The position numbers and the translations under genes are program-made. Of a stretch of 64,000 bases of DNA, positions 1 to 8,685 are shown piece after piece. The DNA comes from Pseudalgibacter ostreae (GTDB lineage Bacteria; Bacteroidota; Bacteroidia; Flavobacteriales; Flavobacteriaceae), in the NCBI RefSeq assembly GCF_042427585.1, contig NZ_JBHMFC010000007.1, positions 1 through 64,000 on the forward strand. The letters run 5' to 3'. The first letter of the stretch is position 1. Every line of letters starts with the position of its first letter. The notes beneath the pieces were generated by a model, which worked only from the letters and a program-made list of their open reading frames with translations, had not been told where the DNA came from and made no database searches.

Positions 1-19
1 TCGAGTACTGAGTACATAT

Positions 20-70
20 AGGGTTGTGATTTAGTTATTTATGTTTCGCAACACAAATATCCACAACCCT
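20..70. repeat. Inverted repeat at left edge
   Basis: AGGGTTGTG at 20-28 is the exact reverse complement of CACAACCCT at 62-70, with a 33-nt spacer. It lies just ahead of the PL7 lyase gene. It could be the terminator or operator of whatever lies to the left. The T-rich stretch after 70 fits a weak terminator, but the long loop argues against one. Confidence 0.35.
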
Positions 71-113
71 TCTCATTTTTTTTAAAAAAAGTTTAAATCA
101 CTTCCATAATAAA

Positions 114-1223
114 ATGAATAAAAAAAACATTATAACGGTAACCTTTATAGCGCTTAGTCTTTTTTTAGTGCTAAATAGTTGTAAAAATAAAGCTAAAGAA
201 TCCAATACAACGGCTGCCTCTAGCTCCAGTGAGAATAAGGATGAGGAAACCGTTTACGCAAGTGACGTGATTCCGTTTTTTGATCATTGGAAACTCATTT
301 TAGGCGATGGTTCTAATGTGGGTATTGCGAATAATTTTGAAAATAAAGATTTCTTTTATGTTACACATGATGATGATAGCGATTGGGTTGTTTTTAAAAC
401 TCCAAATGCAGGAGATACCCATGGGACATCAAATAATACAAGAACAGAATTAGCTCAAACAAAAAAGTGGTATCCAAAAACAGCAGACGATAAATTGTCG
501 GCAACGCTTAAGGTCATGAATGTTTCTGCAACTGGTGATGCACGGGTGGCCGCTTCGTATTCCGTAGTGGTAGGTCAGATACATAGTGCAGATAAACATG
601 AAAACGAACCGCTTAAAATATTTTATAAGAAATTTCCAGGTCATACTAAAGGCTCCGTTTTTTGGCACTATGAAATCAATACCGCAGGGGATGATAATTC
701 TGGAAGATGGGATTTTTCAACGGCCGTGTGGGGTGATGATTTTTCCGTGGTGGGGCCAGAAGCAAATACCTACCCAGCAGAACCTAAGGATGGTATTGCT
801 TTAGGCGAAGCGTTTAGTTATGAAGTCGCGGTCAAGAATGGTATTATGACCTTGAATTTTATGAGTGAAGGTCATGAAACAAAAACATTTACAAAAAACC
901 TAGTCGAATCAGAATACACAAAAACTTCAGATATACCAGAGCAAACACAAAAATTGTTTGTGCCACTTGGTCAAGACGGTGTAGAGCGTGCAAATGCATA
1001 CGCTGGTGAAGGTTGTTTTTTCAAGCTTGGAGCTTATAATCAAACCAATGGAAAGTCGCCAGAAGAAAATAAAAACTGGTGCTCTGGCGCCGAGACGCAT
1101 GATGGTAATCTTAAAAAGCAATACGCTGATGGAAATTATGCTGAAGTATGGTTTAAAACCGGAAGTATTTCTATAAGTGAGAACGCCGTATCCAATGAGG
1201 GTTATTTTACTAAAAACGATTAA
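114..1223 (+). CDS. PL7 family alginate lyase, surface lipoprotein
   Basis: The 369-aa product begins with a lipoprotein signal (hydrophobic residues 8-20, lipobox LNSC with Cys23). A Ser/Thr/Asn-rich linker follows, then a PL7 jelly-roll catalytic domain from about residue 50. The three PL7 signature regions are visible: RTEL at 110-113, QIH at 155-157, and FFKLGAYNQ at 302-310 with the catalytic-type Tyr308 beside it; His157 is the matching active-site histidine. In this family QIH is usually linked to guluronate-containing substrates, though that is a trend and not proof. It should cut alginate by beta-elimination at the cell surface. The next gene, a ManD-like dehydratase, starts about 100 bp downstream in the same direction. 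The full lyase length is present. Confidence 0.9.
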   Translation: MNKKNIITVTFIALSLFLVLNSCKNKAKESNTTAASSSSENKDEETVYASDVIPFFDHWKLILGDGSNVGIANNFENKDFFYVTHDDDSDWVVFKTPNAGDTHGTSNNTRTELAQTKKWYPKTADDKLSATLKVMNVSATGDARVAASYSVVVGQIHSADKHENEPLKIFYKKFPGHTKGSVFWHYEINTAGDDNSGRWDFSTAVWGDDFSVVGPEANTYPAEPKDGIALGEAFSYEVAVKNGIMTLNFMSEGHETKTFTKNLVESEYTKTSDIPEQTQKLFVPLGQDGVERANAYAGEGCFFKLGAYNQTNGKSPEENKNWCSGAETHDGNLKKQYADGNYAEVWFKTGSISISENAVSNEGYFTKND

Positions 1224-1324
1224 ATGGGCTCTTCGTTCTTTTTTACAAGCATTGAGATTTAGTTCAGGATAATGGGTTAAAATTTACAATAGTTTAAAGA
1301 AACATTAAATATAGTATGGTTCAT

Positions 1325-2542
1325 ATGAAAATAAAAGATATAAAAGTTTTTGTTTGTTGTCCTGGTCGAAATTTCGTTACAGTAAAAATCATAACCGATC
1401 AAGGTATATATGGAATTGGAGATGCCACGTTAAATGGCCGTGAATTAGCTGTTGTAGCTTATCTGGAAGACCACGTAATCCCATGTTTAATTGGAAAAGA
1501 CCCGCACCAAATAGAAGATATTTGGCAATACCTGTTCAAAGGGGCTTATTGGCAAAACGGCGCTGTTAGTATGGCGGCAATTGGAGCTATAGATGTGGCC
1601 CTTTGGGATATTAAAGGAAAAATTGCTGGTTTGCCAGTTTACCAACTACTTGGCGGTAAAAGTAGACGGGCTGTTACGGTTTATGCGCATGTAAATGGTG
1701 AAACTATTGAAGAGGTTCTTAATGGTTTGGAAATAGCCATAAATGAAGGGTATAAGGCGGTTAGATTACAATGTACCATTCCTGGCACAGAAGGAACTTA
1801 CGGAACCTTAGGCGATAAAAAAAATTATTATGAGCTGCAAGGCAATAGACCCTTGCCACCAGAGCATGGTTGGTCTACAACCAAGTATCTCAATTTTATT
1901 CCTGAATTATTTAAACAAGCGAGAGAGAAGTTTGGTTTTGAAATAGAATTGTGTCACGATGTCCATAGCAGGCTAACACCTATAGAGGCCGCACAATTAG
2001 GAAAAATGCTAGAACCCTACCGTTTGAAGTTTCTTGAAGATGCCGTAACTTACGATAACCCTGAAGGTTATAAAATAATAAGAAACCACACCACTACTCC
2101 CCTGGCACTAGGAGAAAAATTCAATACGATTTGGGATGCAAAACATGTAATTGAAAATCAATATATTGATTATGTGAGAACTGCCGTAACCCATGGTGGC
2201 GGATTAACGCCATTAAAAAAACTGGCTGATTTCGCTTCGCTTTATCATGTTAGAATGGCGCCCCACGGTGCCCCCGATCTTTCTCCAATTTGTTTCATGG
2301 CACACATGCATTTGGATTTATGGGCACCAAATTTTGGAATTCAGGAATTTGTTGGCTTTGGAACACCCGAATTAAATGAAATATTTAGCTACAAAGCTGA
2401 ATTAAAAGAGGGCAGTATATACATAGAAGATTTACCAGGATTAGGGGTGGATTTCAATGAAGCGGCTGCTAAAAAGTATCCCTATAAAAGATCCTACCTT
2501 CCCGTTACTAGATTAGAAGATGGTACCTTATGGAGTTGGTAA
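1325..2542 (+). CDS. manD: D-mannonate dehydratase-like enolase-superfamily enzyme (ManD/RspA type)
   Basis: An in-frame ATG at 1316 would add three residues; I chose 1325 because the family typically begins MKI. Numbered from 1316, the metal ligands of the enolase-superfamily barrel are Asp215 (in HDVH), Glu241 (FLEDA) and Glu267 (LGEKF). His317 (APHGAP) is in the usual catalytic His position. The C-terminus DGTLWSW is typical of the ManD subgroup. Members dehydrate D-mannonate to 2-keto-3-deoxy-D-gluconate (KDG), although several ManD/RspA proteins have very low activity and may do something else. Beside a PL7 lyase, a role feeding mannuronate-derived mannonate into KDG is inferred. No clear Shine-Dalgarno sequence is visible, which is normal in this phylum. 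Confidence 0.82.
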   Translation: MKIKDIKVFVCCPGRNFVTVKIITDQGIYGIGDATLNGRELAVVAYLEDHVIPCLIGKDPHQIEDIWQYLFKGAYWQNGAVSMAAIGAIDVALWDIKGKIAGLPVYQLLGGKSRRAVTVYAHVNGETIEEVLNGLEIAINEGYKAVRLQCTIPGTEGTYGTLGDKKNYYELQGNRPLPPEHGWSTTKYLNFIPELFKQAREKFGFEIELCHDVHSRLTPIEAAQLGKMLEPYRLKFLEDAVTYDNPEGYKIIRNHTTTPLALGEKFNTIWDAKHVIENQYIDYVRTAVTHGGGLTPLKKLADFASLYHVRMAPHGAPDLSPICFMAHMHLDLWAPNFGIQEFVGFGTPELNEIFSYKAELKEGSIYIEDLPGLGVDFNEAAAKKYPYKRSYLPVTRLEDGTLWSW

Positions 2543-2813
2543 TTGAAAGGTGTGTGGTATAAGACTATTATTAGAATAGTTGTAGGTTATTCTTAATGGG
2601 TTACATGGATTTTGATTGCATATTAAGGTTGTAAATTTTTACAAATTTGTATTTTTATTTATTTTTTTAAAATAATTTTAGATAAACAAAGCATCTTAAA
2701 TAAGGAGGGTCCCATTGTTCTAAAACGGATGCTTTTATGGTTTTAAGATTAATATGGACCATACTTTCATTAGGGTATCGATTTCCTAGATGTTTAAACC
2801 CTACTGGGAGGAC
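2543..2813. other. Intergenic region after manD
   Basis: No convincing ORF is seen. A weak hairpin, TTGTAA-ATTT-TTACAA near 2628-2643, precedes a T-rich stretch and may end the lyase/manD transcript. The rest, about 2680-2813, contains short G-rich and C-rich blocks (near 2703-2712 and 2798-2812) but no RNA family that I recognise. Confidence 0.4.
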
Positions 2814-2854
2814 TAAGAAATGATTGTTTTTTATAAAAAAACAATCATTTCTTA
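2814..2854. repeat. Perfect 19-bp inverted repeat, 3-nt loop
   Basis: Positions 2814-2832 pair perfectly with 2836-2854, leaving the loop ATA. The stem is AT-rich, with TAAGAAATGATTG at its base and a T6/A6 tract next to the loop. No T tract follows the 3' arm, so it is not a standard intrinsic terminator. It lies about 30 bp upstream of the -33 element of the susC promoter. It could be a transcription block between the lyase/manD unit and susC, an mRNA 3'-end stabiliser, or a protein-binding site. Confidence 0.75.
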
Positions 2855-2884
2855 CAAGCTATGTTAATGTTAACTTAAAATATA

Positions 2885-2916
2885 TTTTGATATAACAATT
2901 TTTTAACATATGTTTG
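2885..2916 (+). promoter_or_regulatory. susC promoter (TTTTG / TATGTTTG)
   Basis: TATGTTTG at 2909-2916 matches the Bacteroidetes -7 consensus TAnnTTTG exactly. TTTTG at 2885-2889 provides a -33 element 19 nt upstream. The predicted start of transcription near 2922 would leave a leader of about 150 nt before susC. The last four bases of the -7 box are part of the first operator unit. Confidence 0.7.
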
Positions 2917-2952
2917 GTAAACCAAATTGGGATACCAGATTGGCGCACCAGT
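2914..2952 (+). promoter_or_regulatory. Three tandem 13-bp operator units, probable GntR/FadR-type sites
   Basis: Three adjacent units, TTGGTAAACCAAA (2914-2926), TTGGGATACCAGA (2927-2939) and TTGGCGCACCAGT (2940-2952), repeat with an exact 13-bp period. Each contains TTGG-N3-ACCA. The first core is the palindrome TTGGTnnACCAA, close to the T.GT-N-AC.A pattern known for FadR-subfamily GntR regulators. A similar site precedes the GntR gene in this PUL (7777-7786). Repression of susCD by that regulator is inferred, since binding would cover the -7 box. Confidence 0.75.
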
Positions 2953-3074
2953 TAAAACGTAAATTAAACTAAAATATTTATGATCTATAAACCGCCTGAA
3001 CAAGTGATTGATATTTAAAAACAACTATGTTTTACATTGCATTTAACAATTTATTAAACTAAACAAATTAACAA

Positions 3075-6000
3075 ATGAAATTAAAAACCAAACTAACATT
3101 AATGCTGATTATGATATTTAATATATCATTATTTGCTCAAAACGGGTATAAATTATCCGGCACAGTAAAAGATGAGGCGAATATGCCCATTCCTGGGGTT
3201 AACGTAATTATAGCGAATACCTCAAAAGGTACCGCTACAGATTTTGATGGGCAATTCCAGTTAGATGTTAAAAAAGGAGATGTACTCCAGTTTTCGTATT
3301 TAGGCTATATTAAGCAATCTATAACGATTACAGATCAAACAACACTTAGCGTAGTTATGGCAGAAGATGCTGCTAAATTAGAAGAAGTTGTTGTAGTGGG
3401 TTACGGGACTCGAAAAAAGTCACATCTTACAGGAGCTATTGCAAAAATAGGTGGTGAGGAAGTGGCTTCGGTTCAAGTGGCACGTGTAGACGAGGCTCTA
3501 GCAGGTAAGCTGCCAGGTGTTATTATTCAAAATCAAAGCGGTGAACCAGGTTCAGATCTTAAAATTCAAATTAGATCGGGCTCATCTCTTTCAAGCAATT
3601 CAGATCCACTAATTGTAGTAGATGGTTTTCCTATTTCAGGAAACTTAGCCACTGTAAATCCAAACGATATTGAAAGTTTAGAAGTATTAAAGGATGCTGC
3701 TTCTGCTGCAATATACGGGTCTTTAGGGGCAAACGGAGTTATCTTGGTTACTACTAAAAAAGGAAAACAAGGTAAGGTTAATTTCAGCTATAATGCTTAT
3801 ACAAGTACTTCAAGGAAGTATGTGAAAAATATAGATATGCTTAAAACTGCTGGAGAGTGGGCACAGGAGTTACAATCTGGCGCTTATGATCTTAGTCAAA
3901 CCAATCCTGATTTGCTAGAGTATAGACTTTATGGATATGAAAATGCTCCAGACGTAATTGGTATGGAAGATTGGTTATTTAAATCTGGTAGCAGTACAAG
4001 TCATGACTTTAGCATGAGTGGCGGGTCTGAAAATGTAAAAGCATTTGCTTCTCTTGGGTATTTAAATACAGAAGGTATTGTTAAAGGACAAGGCTATGAA
4101 AAGTATAGCGGACGTATGAATATTGATGCCTCTTTAAATGATAAGTTAAAAGCGGGTCTTAGTATGAATGGTTTTTATGGCAATCAAGATATTGTACCTT
4201 GGGAAATGAGAGATCTTTTAAGGGCATATGCTATTAGTCCTGTTTACCATACGCAGGCGTCTATTGATTTTGTTCAGGATCTAGATGCTAGAAGACAAGC
4301 TTTATTTAATTCAGGATATACAGCAAATAATTTCGGCCGTTCATTTGATCAAGATTACAGAGGTAATAAAGCCCTAGGTTTAGACCCTCAAAGTATCTAC
4401 GATTTACAACCAGGTGACGTAGTTCACGATTGGCAATATGGTAGAAACCTTAATGGAATTGGTGGAACAGGTGACGCAGGTGTAGGCGCCAAGTTTGATA
4501 ACTCAAGACGATATAAGAAAACGCTTTACGGCAATATGAGCTCTTATTTACAATATGAAATCTTGGATGGCTTAAATGTGAAAACCATTTTTGGAGCAGA
4601 TTTACAAGATGTTAACGAGTACTACTATCGTGGAATATTGTCAGATGGGCAACAACGTACTAATCAAACAGATTTAGATATATCAGATATTAAAAAATCT
4701 ACTATATTAAGTACTACTACTGTAGATTATGCAAAAGTGATAGCTGAAAAGCATGATATTTCTGCAGTTATTGGTTTGGAATTTGTAAATACTAAGTTCA
4801 ATGGATTGTCATCACTTGGCTCGAATGTGCAAATGGGGTTACCTTTAAATTACTCTTATTTTGGAGCTGAGGATGTTATCTCTCGTAGAATTGAAGAAAA
4901 ACAGTCAAGAAGAGGTGTTTTCGGGCGTGTTGCTTATGCTTATGATGACCGTTATTTAGTATCGGCTTCGATAAGAAGAGATGGCGATTCACGTTTTGGA
5001 GCTAATGAAAAATATGCAGTATTTCCAGCAGTATCTTTAGGATGGAACGTACATAATGAAGCTTTTTTACAAGGTAATGAAGTGATAAGTTTGTTAAAAC
5101 CTAGATTTAGTATGGGATCTTTGGGAACGTCTTCAGACTTAGGTTCGTATAGTGCATTAAGTATTTTAGGGACTACGCCAACGGCCTTTGGTCCAGGTTT
5201 CTTAATCCCAGATGACGTTGCAAATGCCGATTTAACTTGGCAAACCAACAAAGAAACGAATTACGGTATTGATACAGGATTCTTAAATAACCGTTTCAGA
5301 TTTAGTATAGACTATTATACGTCTGATGTTAATGATATGCTAATCAATCAAAGTGTTTCTGAGGTTCTTGGTACACCTCAAGTTCGACTTAATCGTGGTG
5401 ATATCAAAAGTTCAGGTTTAGAATTAGAACTTAATGCAAATATCATTCAAAAAGGAGATTTTTCTTGGACTGTTAATGCTAATTTATCCACGGTTAAATC
5501 AGAAATCACGAGCTTAGGTGATTTAGATGAACTACCACGTCAAATTTATGGAGGCCCAGGAGATAGAGGTCCTGAATTTAGAAATTATGTAGGGGGTGAA
5601 CTTGGTGAAATGTGGGGTTACGAGAGTGCAGGTCAAGTAGAAACAATTTACATTGCCGATCCAACTAGAAACGTTGGTTATGGAAGCGGTGTTCATTATG
5701 TTGTAGATCAAGATGGTGATGGTCAAATTACTAAAGAAAATGATTATGTTAAATTAGGATCAGCAACTCCAGATTTTTATTGGGGACTTTCAAGTAATTT
5801 AAACTATAAAGAATTTGATTTGTCATTTCAATTTCAGGGATCTCAAGGGGCAGAAGTATATAATATTGATCCCATTTACTGGCAATCATTATTCCGTGAC
5901 GCTACAGGTCCGAGTTTTGATGCTAATAGCGATGGCATCGCCGATCATAATGGGTTGCATTATGAGGAGTCTAGAAATGTACATGGCGGATTTATTCAAG

Positions 6001-6266
6001 ATGCCTCTTACATTGCATTAAGAAACTTAACTTTAGGGTATACACTTAATCCTGGTTTTGTTAGTAAAGTAGGTGTTGGTTCGATGAGAGTATACGTAGC
6101 TGCAACTAATTTATTATATGTTATGGGTAAAGATTATACGTCATATAACCCAGAAGGGATAGAAATTGAAAATTCAAATTATGGAGGGCCTACAACGTAT
6201 GGATACCAAGAAGGTGCAAGCCCGATTGTTAGGAGTTTCACATTCGGTGTAAATGTTAATTTTTAA
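3075..6266 (+). CDS. susC: SusC-type TonB-linked outer membrane transporter
   Basis: The 1063-aa product has a signal peptide ending near FAQNG. A carboxypeptidase-regulatory-like beta-sandwich domain follows (about 26-100, with PIPGVNV and TDFDGQF motifs). Next come the EEVVVVGYGT segment typical of SusC proteins (about 104-113), a plug domain (about 120-225 with DGFPI and ANGVILVTTKKG) and a long beta-barrel ending in the aromatic-terminated strand FTFGVNVNF. It should import oligosaccharides, presumably alginate-derived, across the outer membrane with TonB energy and with the SusD encoded 10 bp downstream. The transcript probably starts at the operator-overlapped promoter near 2909. Confidence 0.96.
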   Translation: MKLKTKLTLMLIMIFNISLFAQNGYKLSGTVKDEANMPIPGVNVIIANTSKGTATDFDGQFQLDVKKGDVLQFSYLGYIKQSITITDQTTLSVVMAEDAAKLEEVVVVGYGTRKKSHLTGAIAKIGGEEVASVQVARVDEALAGKLPGVIIQNQSGEPGSDLKIQIRSGSSLSSNSDPLIVVDGFPISGNLATVNPNDIESLEVLKDAASAAIYGSLGANGVILVTTKKGKQGKVNFSYNAYTSTSRKYVKNIDMLKTAGEWAQELQSGAYDLSQTNPDLLEYRLYGYENAPDVIGMEDWLFKSGSSTSHDFSMSGGSENVKAFASLGYLNTEGIVKGQGYEKYSGRMNIDASLNDKLKAGLSMNGFYGNQDIVPWEMRDLLRAYAISPVYHTQASIDFVQDLDARRQALFNSGYTANNFGRSFDQDYRGNKALGLDPQSIYDLQPGDVVHDWQYGRNLNGIGGTGDAGVGAKFDNSRRYKKTLYGNMSSYLQYEILDGLNVKTIFGADLQDVNEYYYRGILSDGQQRTNQTDLDISDIKKSTILSTTTVDYAKVIAEKHDISAVIGLEFVNTKFNGLSSLGSNVQMGLPLNYSYFGAEDVISRRIEEKQSRRGVFGRVAYAYDDRYLVSASIRRDGDSRFGANEKYAVFPAVSLGWNVHNEAFLQGNEVISLLKPRFSMGSLGTSSDLGSYSALSILGTTPTAFGPGFLIPDDVANADLTWQTNKETNYGIDTGFLNNRFRFSIDYYTSDVNDMLINQSVSEVLGTPQVRLNRGDIKSSGLELELNANIIQKGDFSWTVNANLSTVKSEITSLGDLDELPRQIYGGPGDRGPEFRNYVGGELGEMWGYESAGQVETIYIADPTRNVGYGSGVHYVVDQDGDGQITKENDYVKLGSATPDFYWGLSSNLNYKEFDLSFQFQGSQGAEVYNIDPIYWQSLFRDATGPSFDANSDGIADHNGLHYEESRNVHGGFIQDASYIALRNLTLGYTLNPGFVSKVGVGSMRVYVAATNLLYVMGKDYTSYNPEGIEIENSNYGGPTTYGYQEGASPIVRSFTFGVNVNF

Positions 6267-6276
6267 TTAAGAAAAA

Positions 6277-7626
6277 ATGAAAAAAATGAAATTTATATAT
6301 ATAGCAATTTTGTCTATGGTGTTGATAACAGCCTGCGATAATGATTTGGATCAATCACCTACTTTAGATTTAGAAGCAAGTAATTTGACGGAGTTTGCAC
6401 CTGTTTTAAATGCAGCATACTACTATCATACAGGCGTAGCGATGTCACAATTGGTTATGGGCGATTTTAGAGCTGATAACATGAAAATGATAGAAAGTCC
6501 ATATACTGCAATGGATACATATAATGCAGATTTGGCAGGTGGAGATGTTACCGGAGCCTTTTTTAGCCCAGTATATAGTAATTTGTATAAATCTATTTTA
6601 AGTGCAAATAACGTGATTGAAAATTCGTTGGATGCAACTCAAGTGGCTGAAGCTCAATTTTTAAGAGCATTATCTTATTTTAAACTTGTATTGGTTTTTG
6701 GTGATGTACCGGTAAATTTAATACCTTCTCCAAGTACTACAGATACATCTATTTTAGTGAGGCAGCCAGTAGAAGATGTTTATAATAATGTAATAATTCC
6801 TGATTTTAAAAATGCCATTGCGGGATTAACTAATTCTGGATTAGTGTCTGGACGTGCGTCTAAAATAGCAGCACAGGCATATCTAGGTAAAGTATATATG
6901 CACAGAGGTGATTTTACTAGTGCGGTACCGGAGCTTGCTGCTGTTGTAAACGGAGCTGCCGCTGCCGGAGTAACTTTAGAGGCCGATTTTGCAAATGTAG
7001 TAACAGATGTAAGTTCAGAAATTCTATTCGCTACTCAAATATCAGCAGCCATTCCAAATGCCGATGGTTCCTCTTCTGCCTCTACCTTTGTAGGATGGTT
7101 TAGCGGAGCTGACACCAAAACACTTACGCCGTTAGATGCCCGTTTAACTGCTGCATTTGATGCTAGTAGTGCTGCTGGAGGTGGTACAGATTTAAGAAAA
7201 GCTTTAACTATTAATGAAGTAAATCAAACAGGTGTTAAATATACTGGTGGTCTTGATCAAGATGCTATAGAAATGAGATTATCTGATGTAATTTTATTAT
7301 ATGCTGAAGCCTTAAACGAAACCACAAACGCTGCTGGAGCGCAATCTGCAACTATTTTGGCAGGATTAGATGCAATAAGATCCCGAGCAGGATTGACTAG
7401 CTTAGTTGGTACAGCAACAACACAAGCAGCTGTTAGAACGGCTATTGCAAATGAAAGAAGATTAGAATTGGCTCTAGAAGGCCACAGGTGGTTTGATTTG
7501 GTAAGAACAGGTACAGTTGATGCTGCTATGGGTTTAACCGTTAACAGTAACTATCATGTGTTTCCAATTCCAAATTCAGAAATTCTTGCTACAAATGGCG
7601 TTATTACCCAAAATGCAGGATACTAA
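6277..7626 (+). CDS. susD: SusD/RagB-type glycan-binding lipoprotein
   Basis: The 449-aa lipoprotein has lipobox LITAC with Cys20. The helical TPR-like SusD fold is indicated by the AEAQFLRALSYFKLVLVFGDVP segment region (about 125-148) and the C-terminal ERRLELALEGHRWFDLVRTG region (about 393-412), both family hallmarks. It pairs with the SusC encoded 10 bp upstream and is expected to act as the lid and glycan binder at the cell surface. At 449 aa it is somewhat shorter than many SusD proteins (500-600 aa), as is common for the RagB/NanU-like members. The substrate cannot be read from the sequence; alginate is inferred from the PL7 neighbour. Confidence 0.94.
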   Translation: MKKMKFIYIAILSMVLITACDNDLDQSPTLDLEASNLTEFAPVLNAAYYYHTGVAMSQLVMGDFRADNMKMIESPYTAMDTYNADLAGGDVTGAFFSPVYSNLYKSILSANNVIENSLDATQVAEAQFLRALSYFKLVLVFGDVPVNLIPSPSTTDTSILVRQPVEDVYNNVIIPDFKNAIAGLTNSGLVSGRASKIAAQAYLGKVYMHRGDFTSAVPELAAVVNGAAAAGVTLEADFANVVTDVSSEILFATQISAAIPNADGSSSASTFVGWFSGADTKTLTPLDARLTAAFDASSAAGGGTDLRKALTINEVNQTGVKYTGGLDQDAIEMRLSDVILLYAEALNETTNAAGAQSATILAGLDAIRSRAGLTSLVGTATTQAAVRTAIANERRLELALEGHRWFDLVRTGTVDAAMGLTVNSNYHVFPIPNSEILATNGVITQNAGY

Positions 7627-7667
7627 TCCTTACAATCTTCAATAATAAGTTAGTTTAGTTTTTTATA

Positions 7668-7703
7668 GGTTAACCGGCCTGAATTTAAAGGGGTCGGTTA
7701 ACT
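7668..7703 (+). terminator. Putative terminator after susD
   Basis: GGTTAACCGGCCT (7668-7680) pairs, with G-U wobbles, with GGGGTCGGTTAACT (7690-7703). The loop is short. The following TTATAAAA is only partly T-rich, so termination strength is uncertain. Confidence 0.5.
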
Positions 7704-7757
7704 TTATAAAACTCGATTATAAGAAGGGGCTTTGTTTTATAAATGGAATAAATTTAA

Positions 7758-7786
7758 TAAATTTACCGCACCAATCTGGTACACCA
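7758..7786 (+). promoter_or_regulatory. gntR promoter and operator (probable autoregulation)
   Basis: TAAATTTA at 7758-7765 is a near-consensus -7 box. TTTG at 7731-7734 sits 23 nt upstream as the -33 element. TGGTACACCA at 7777-7786 matches the TGGTnnACCA core seen ahead of susC. A weaker TACCGCACCA lies exactly 13 bp upstream at 7764-7773, reproducing the 13-bp phasing. The sites overlap the -7 box, which suggests that the GntR protein represses itself. Confidence 0.65.
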
Positions 7787-7802
7787 ATTTAATTCTATTT
7801 GT

Positions 7803-8510
7803 ATGAACTTAGACACCCGTTCTAAAAATGAAACCCAAGAAATTACTAATCGCGTTAAAATAATAATTACTAAAATAGGCGATTTAATTAACGAAAAACA
7901 CTTACAGCCTGGAGATAAATTGCCTGCAGAAAGGTTGTTGGCTGAAAAATTTGATGTTAGTAGAAGAACCATTAGGGTGGCTATTCTTAAATTGGAATCC
8001 TACGGCATATTAAGATCGATGCCACAAAGCGGAACATTTGTTGCAAATATAGGCCCTATTGCCATGAACGGCATGATTGAAGATATTTTAAGTCTTGGTT
8101 TACCTGATTTTAAATCTTTAGTAGAAACTAGAATCTTACTAGAATTGAAAGCGGTTCGATTAGCAGCAGTACGACGTTCAAAAAAAGATTTGCAGAGAAT
8201 AAAAAAGGCCTTGGACGCTCATGAATCCAAACTACTATCTGGAGAAGATGCTGTACAAGAAGATTTACTGTTTCATTTAGCAATTGCTAAGGCAAGTGGT
8301 AATGTTACAATAAATGAGATTATGATTGGAATAACTCCTCAAATAATTGTAGACTTTAAAAAGTACCATACAGACTATAATTCCTTAGATGAACTAAGAA
8401 TAATAGAACATACCAAAATTTATGAAGCTATTAGAGATCAGGACCCCAAATTAGCAAAAAAAAGAATGAAAAAACATTTTCATCTTCTTTATGAATATTG
8501 TGATTTCTAA
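7803..8510 (+). CDS. GntR-family regulator, FadR subfamily (FCD domain)
   Basis: The 235-aa product has an N-terminal winged helix (about 15-82) with the GntR signature PGDKLPAERLLAEKF and SRRTIRVAILKLE. A C-terminal all-helical FCD ligand domain follows (about 100-228). The usual metal-binding pattern of FCD domains can be followed: Asp/His in the EDLLFHLAIA region, His in EHTKIYEAI and His in KKHFHLLYEY. FadR-type regulators of sugar-acid pathways bind uronate or ketodeoxy intermediates and lose DNA affinity. TGGTnnACCA sites occur at its own promoter and at susC, so it is the likely local repressor of this PUL. The inducer (for example KDG) is inferred only. Confidence 0.92.
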   Translation: MNLDTRSKNETQEITNRVKIIITKIGDLINEKHLQPGDKLPAERLLAEKFDVSRRTIRVAILKLESYGILRSMPQSGTFVANIGPIAMNGMIEDILSLGLPDFKSLVETRILLELKAVRLAAVRRSKKDLQRIKKALDAHESKLLSGEDAVQEDLLFHLAIAKASGNVTINEIMIGITPQIIVDFKKYHTDYNSLDELRIIEHTKIYEAIRDQDPKLAKKRMKKHFHLLYEYCDF

Positions 8511-8633
8511 TATAGGATTAGAGAATTTTCTATCTCTAAGTAATAGAAGGGGTTAAGAACAAATTAGAGCTTTTTCGATCCTTTTATCGTGGTGTTTAAA
8601 ACTTATTTTGAACTTAGATAAAAATAGATCAAA

Positions 8634-8664
8634 TGGTAATTTTGAAAATTTAAGGAATACCAGT
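8634..8664 (+). promoter_or_regulatory. Degenerate GntR-like half-sites before the SDR gene
   Basis: TGGTA (8634-8638) and TACCA (8658-8662) form an inverted pair 24 bp apart, start to start. GGAATACCAGT (8654-8664) resembles the second susC unit, GGGATACCAGA. No full TGGTnnACCA core is present, so this is a weak candidate. Confidence 0.3.
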
Positions 8665-8685
8665 TTCTATTAATATAATAATTAT

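Noticed and set aside
2703..2812. Possible riboswitch from GGAGGGTCCC and CCCTACTGGGAGG blocks
   Set aside because: The blocks do not pair into a consistent structure by hand and match no riboswitch core that I know; a covariance-model search would be needed.
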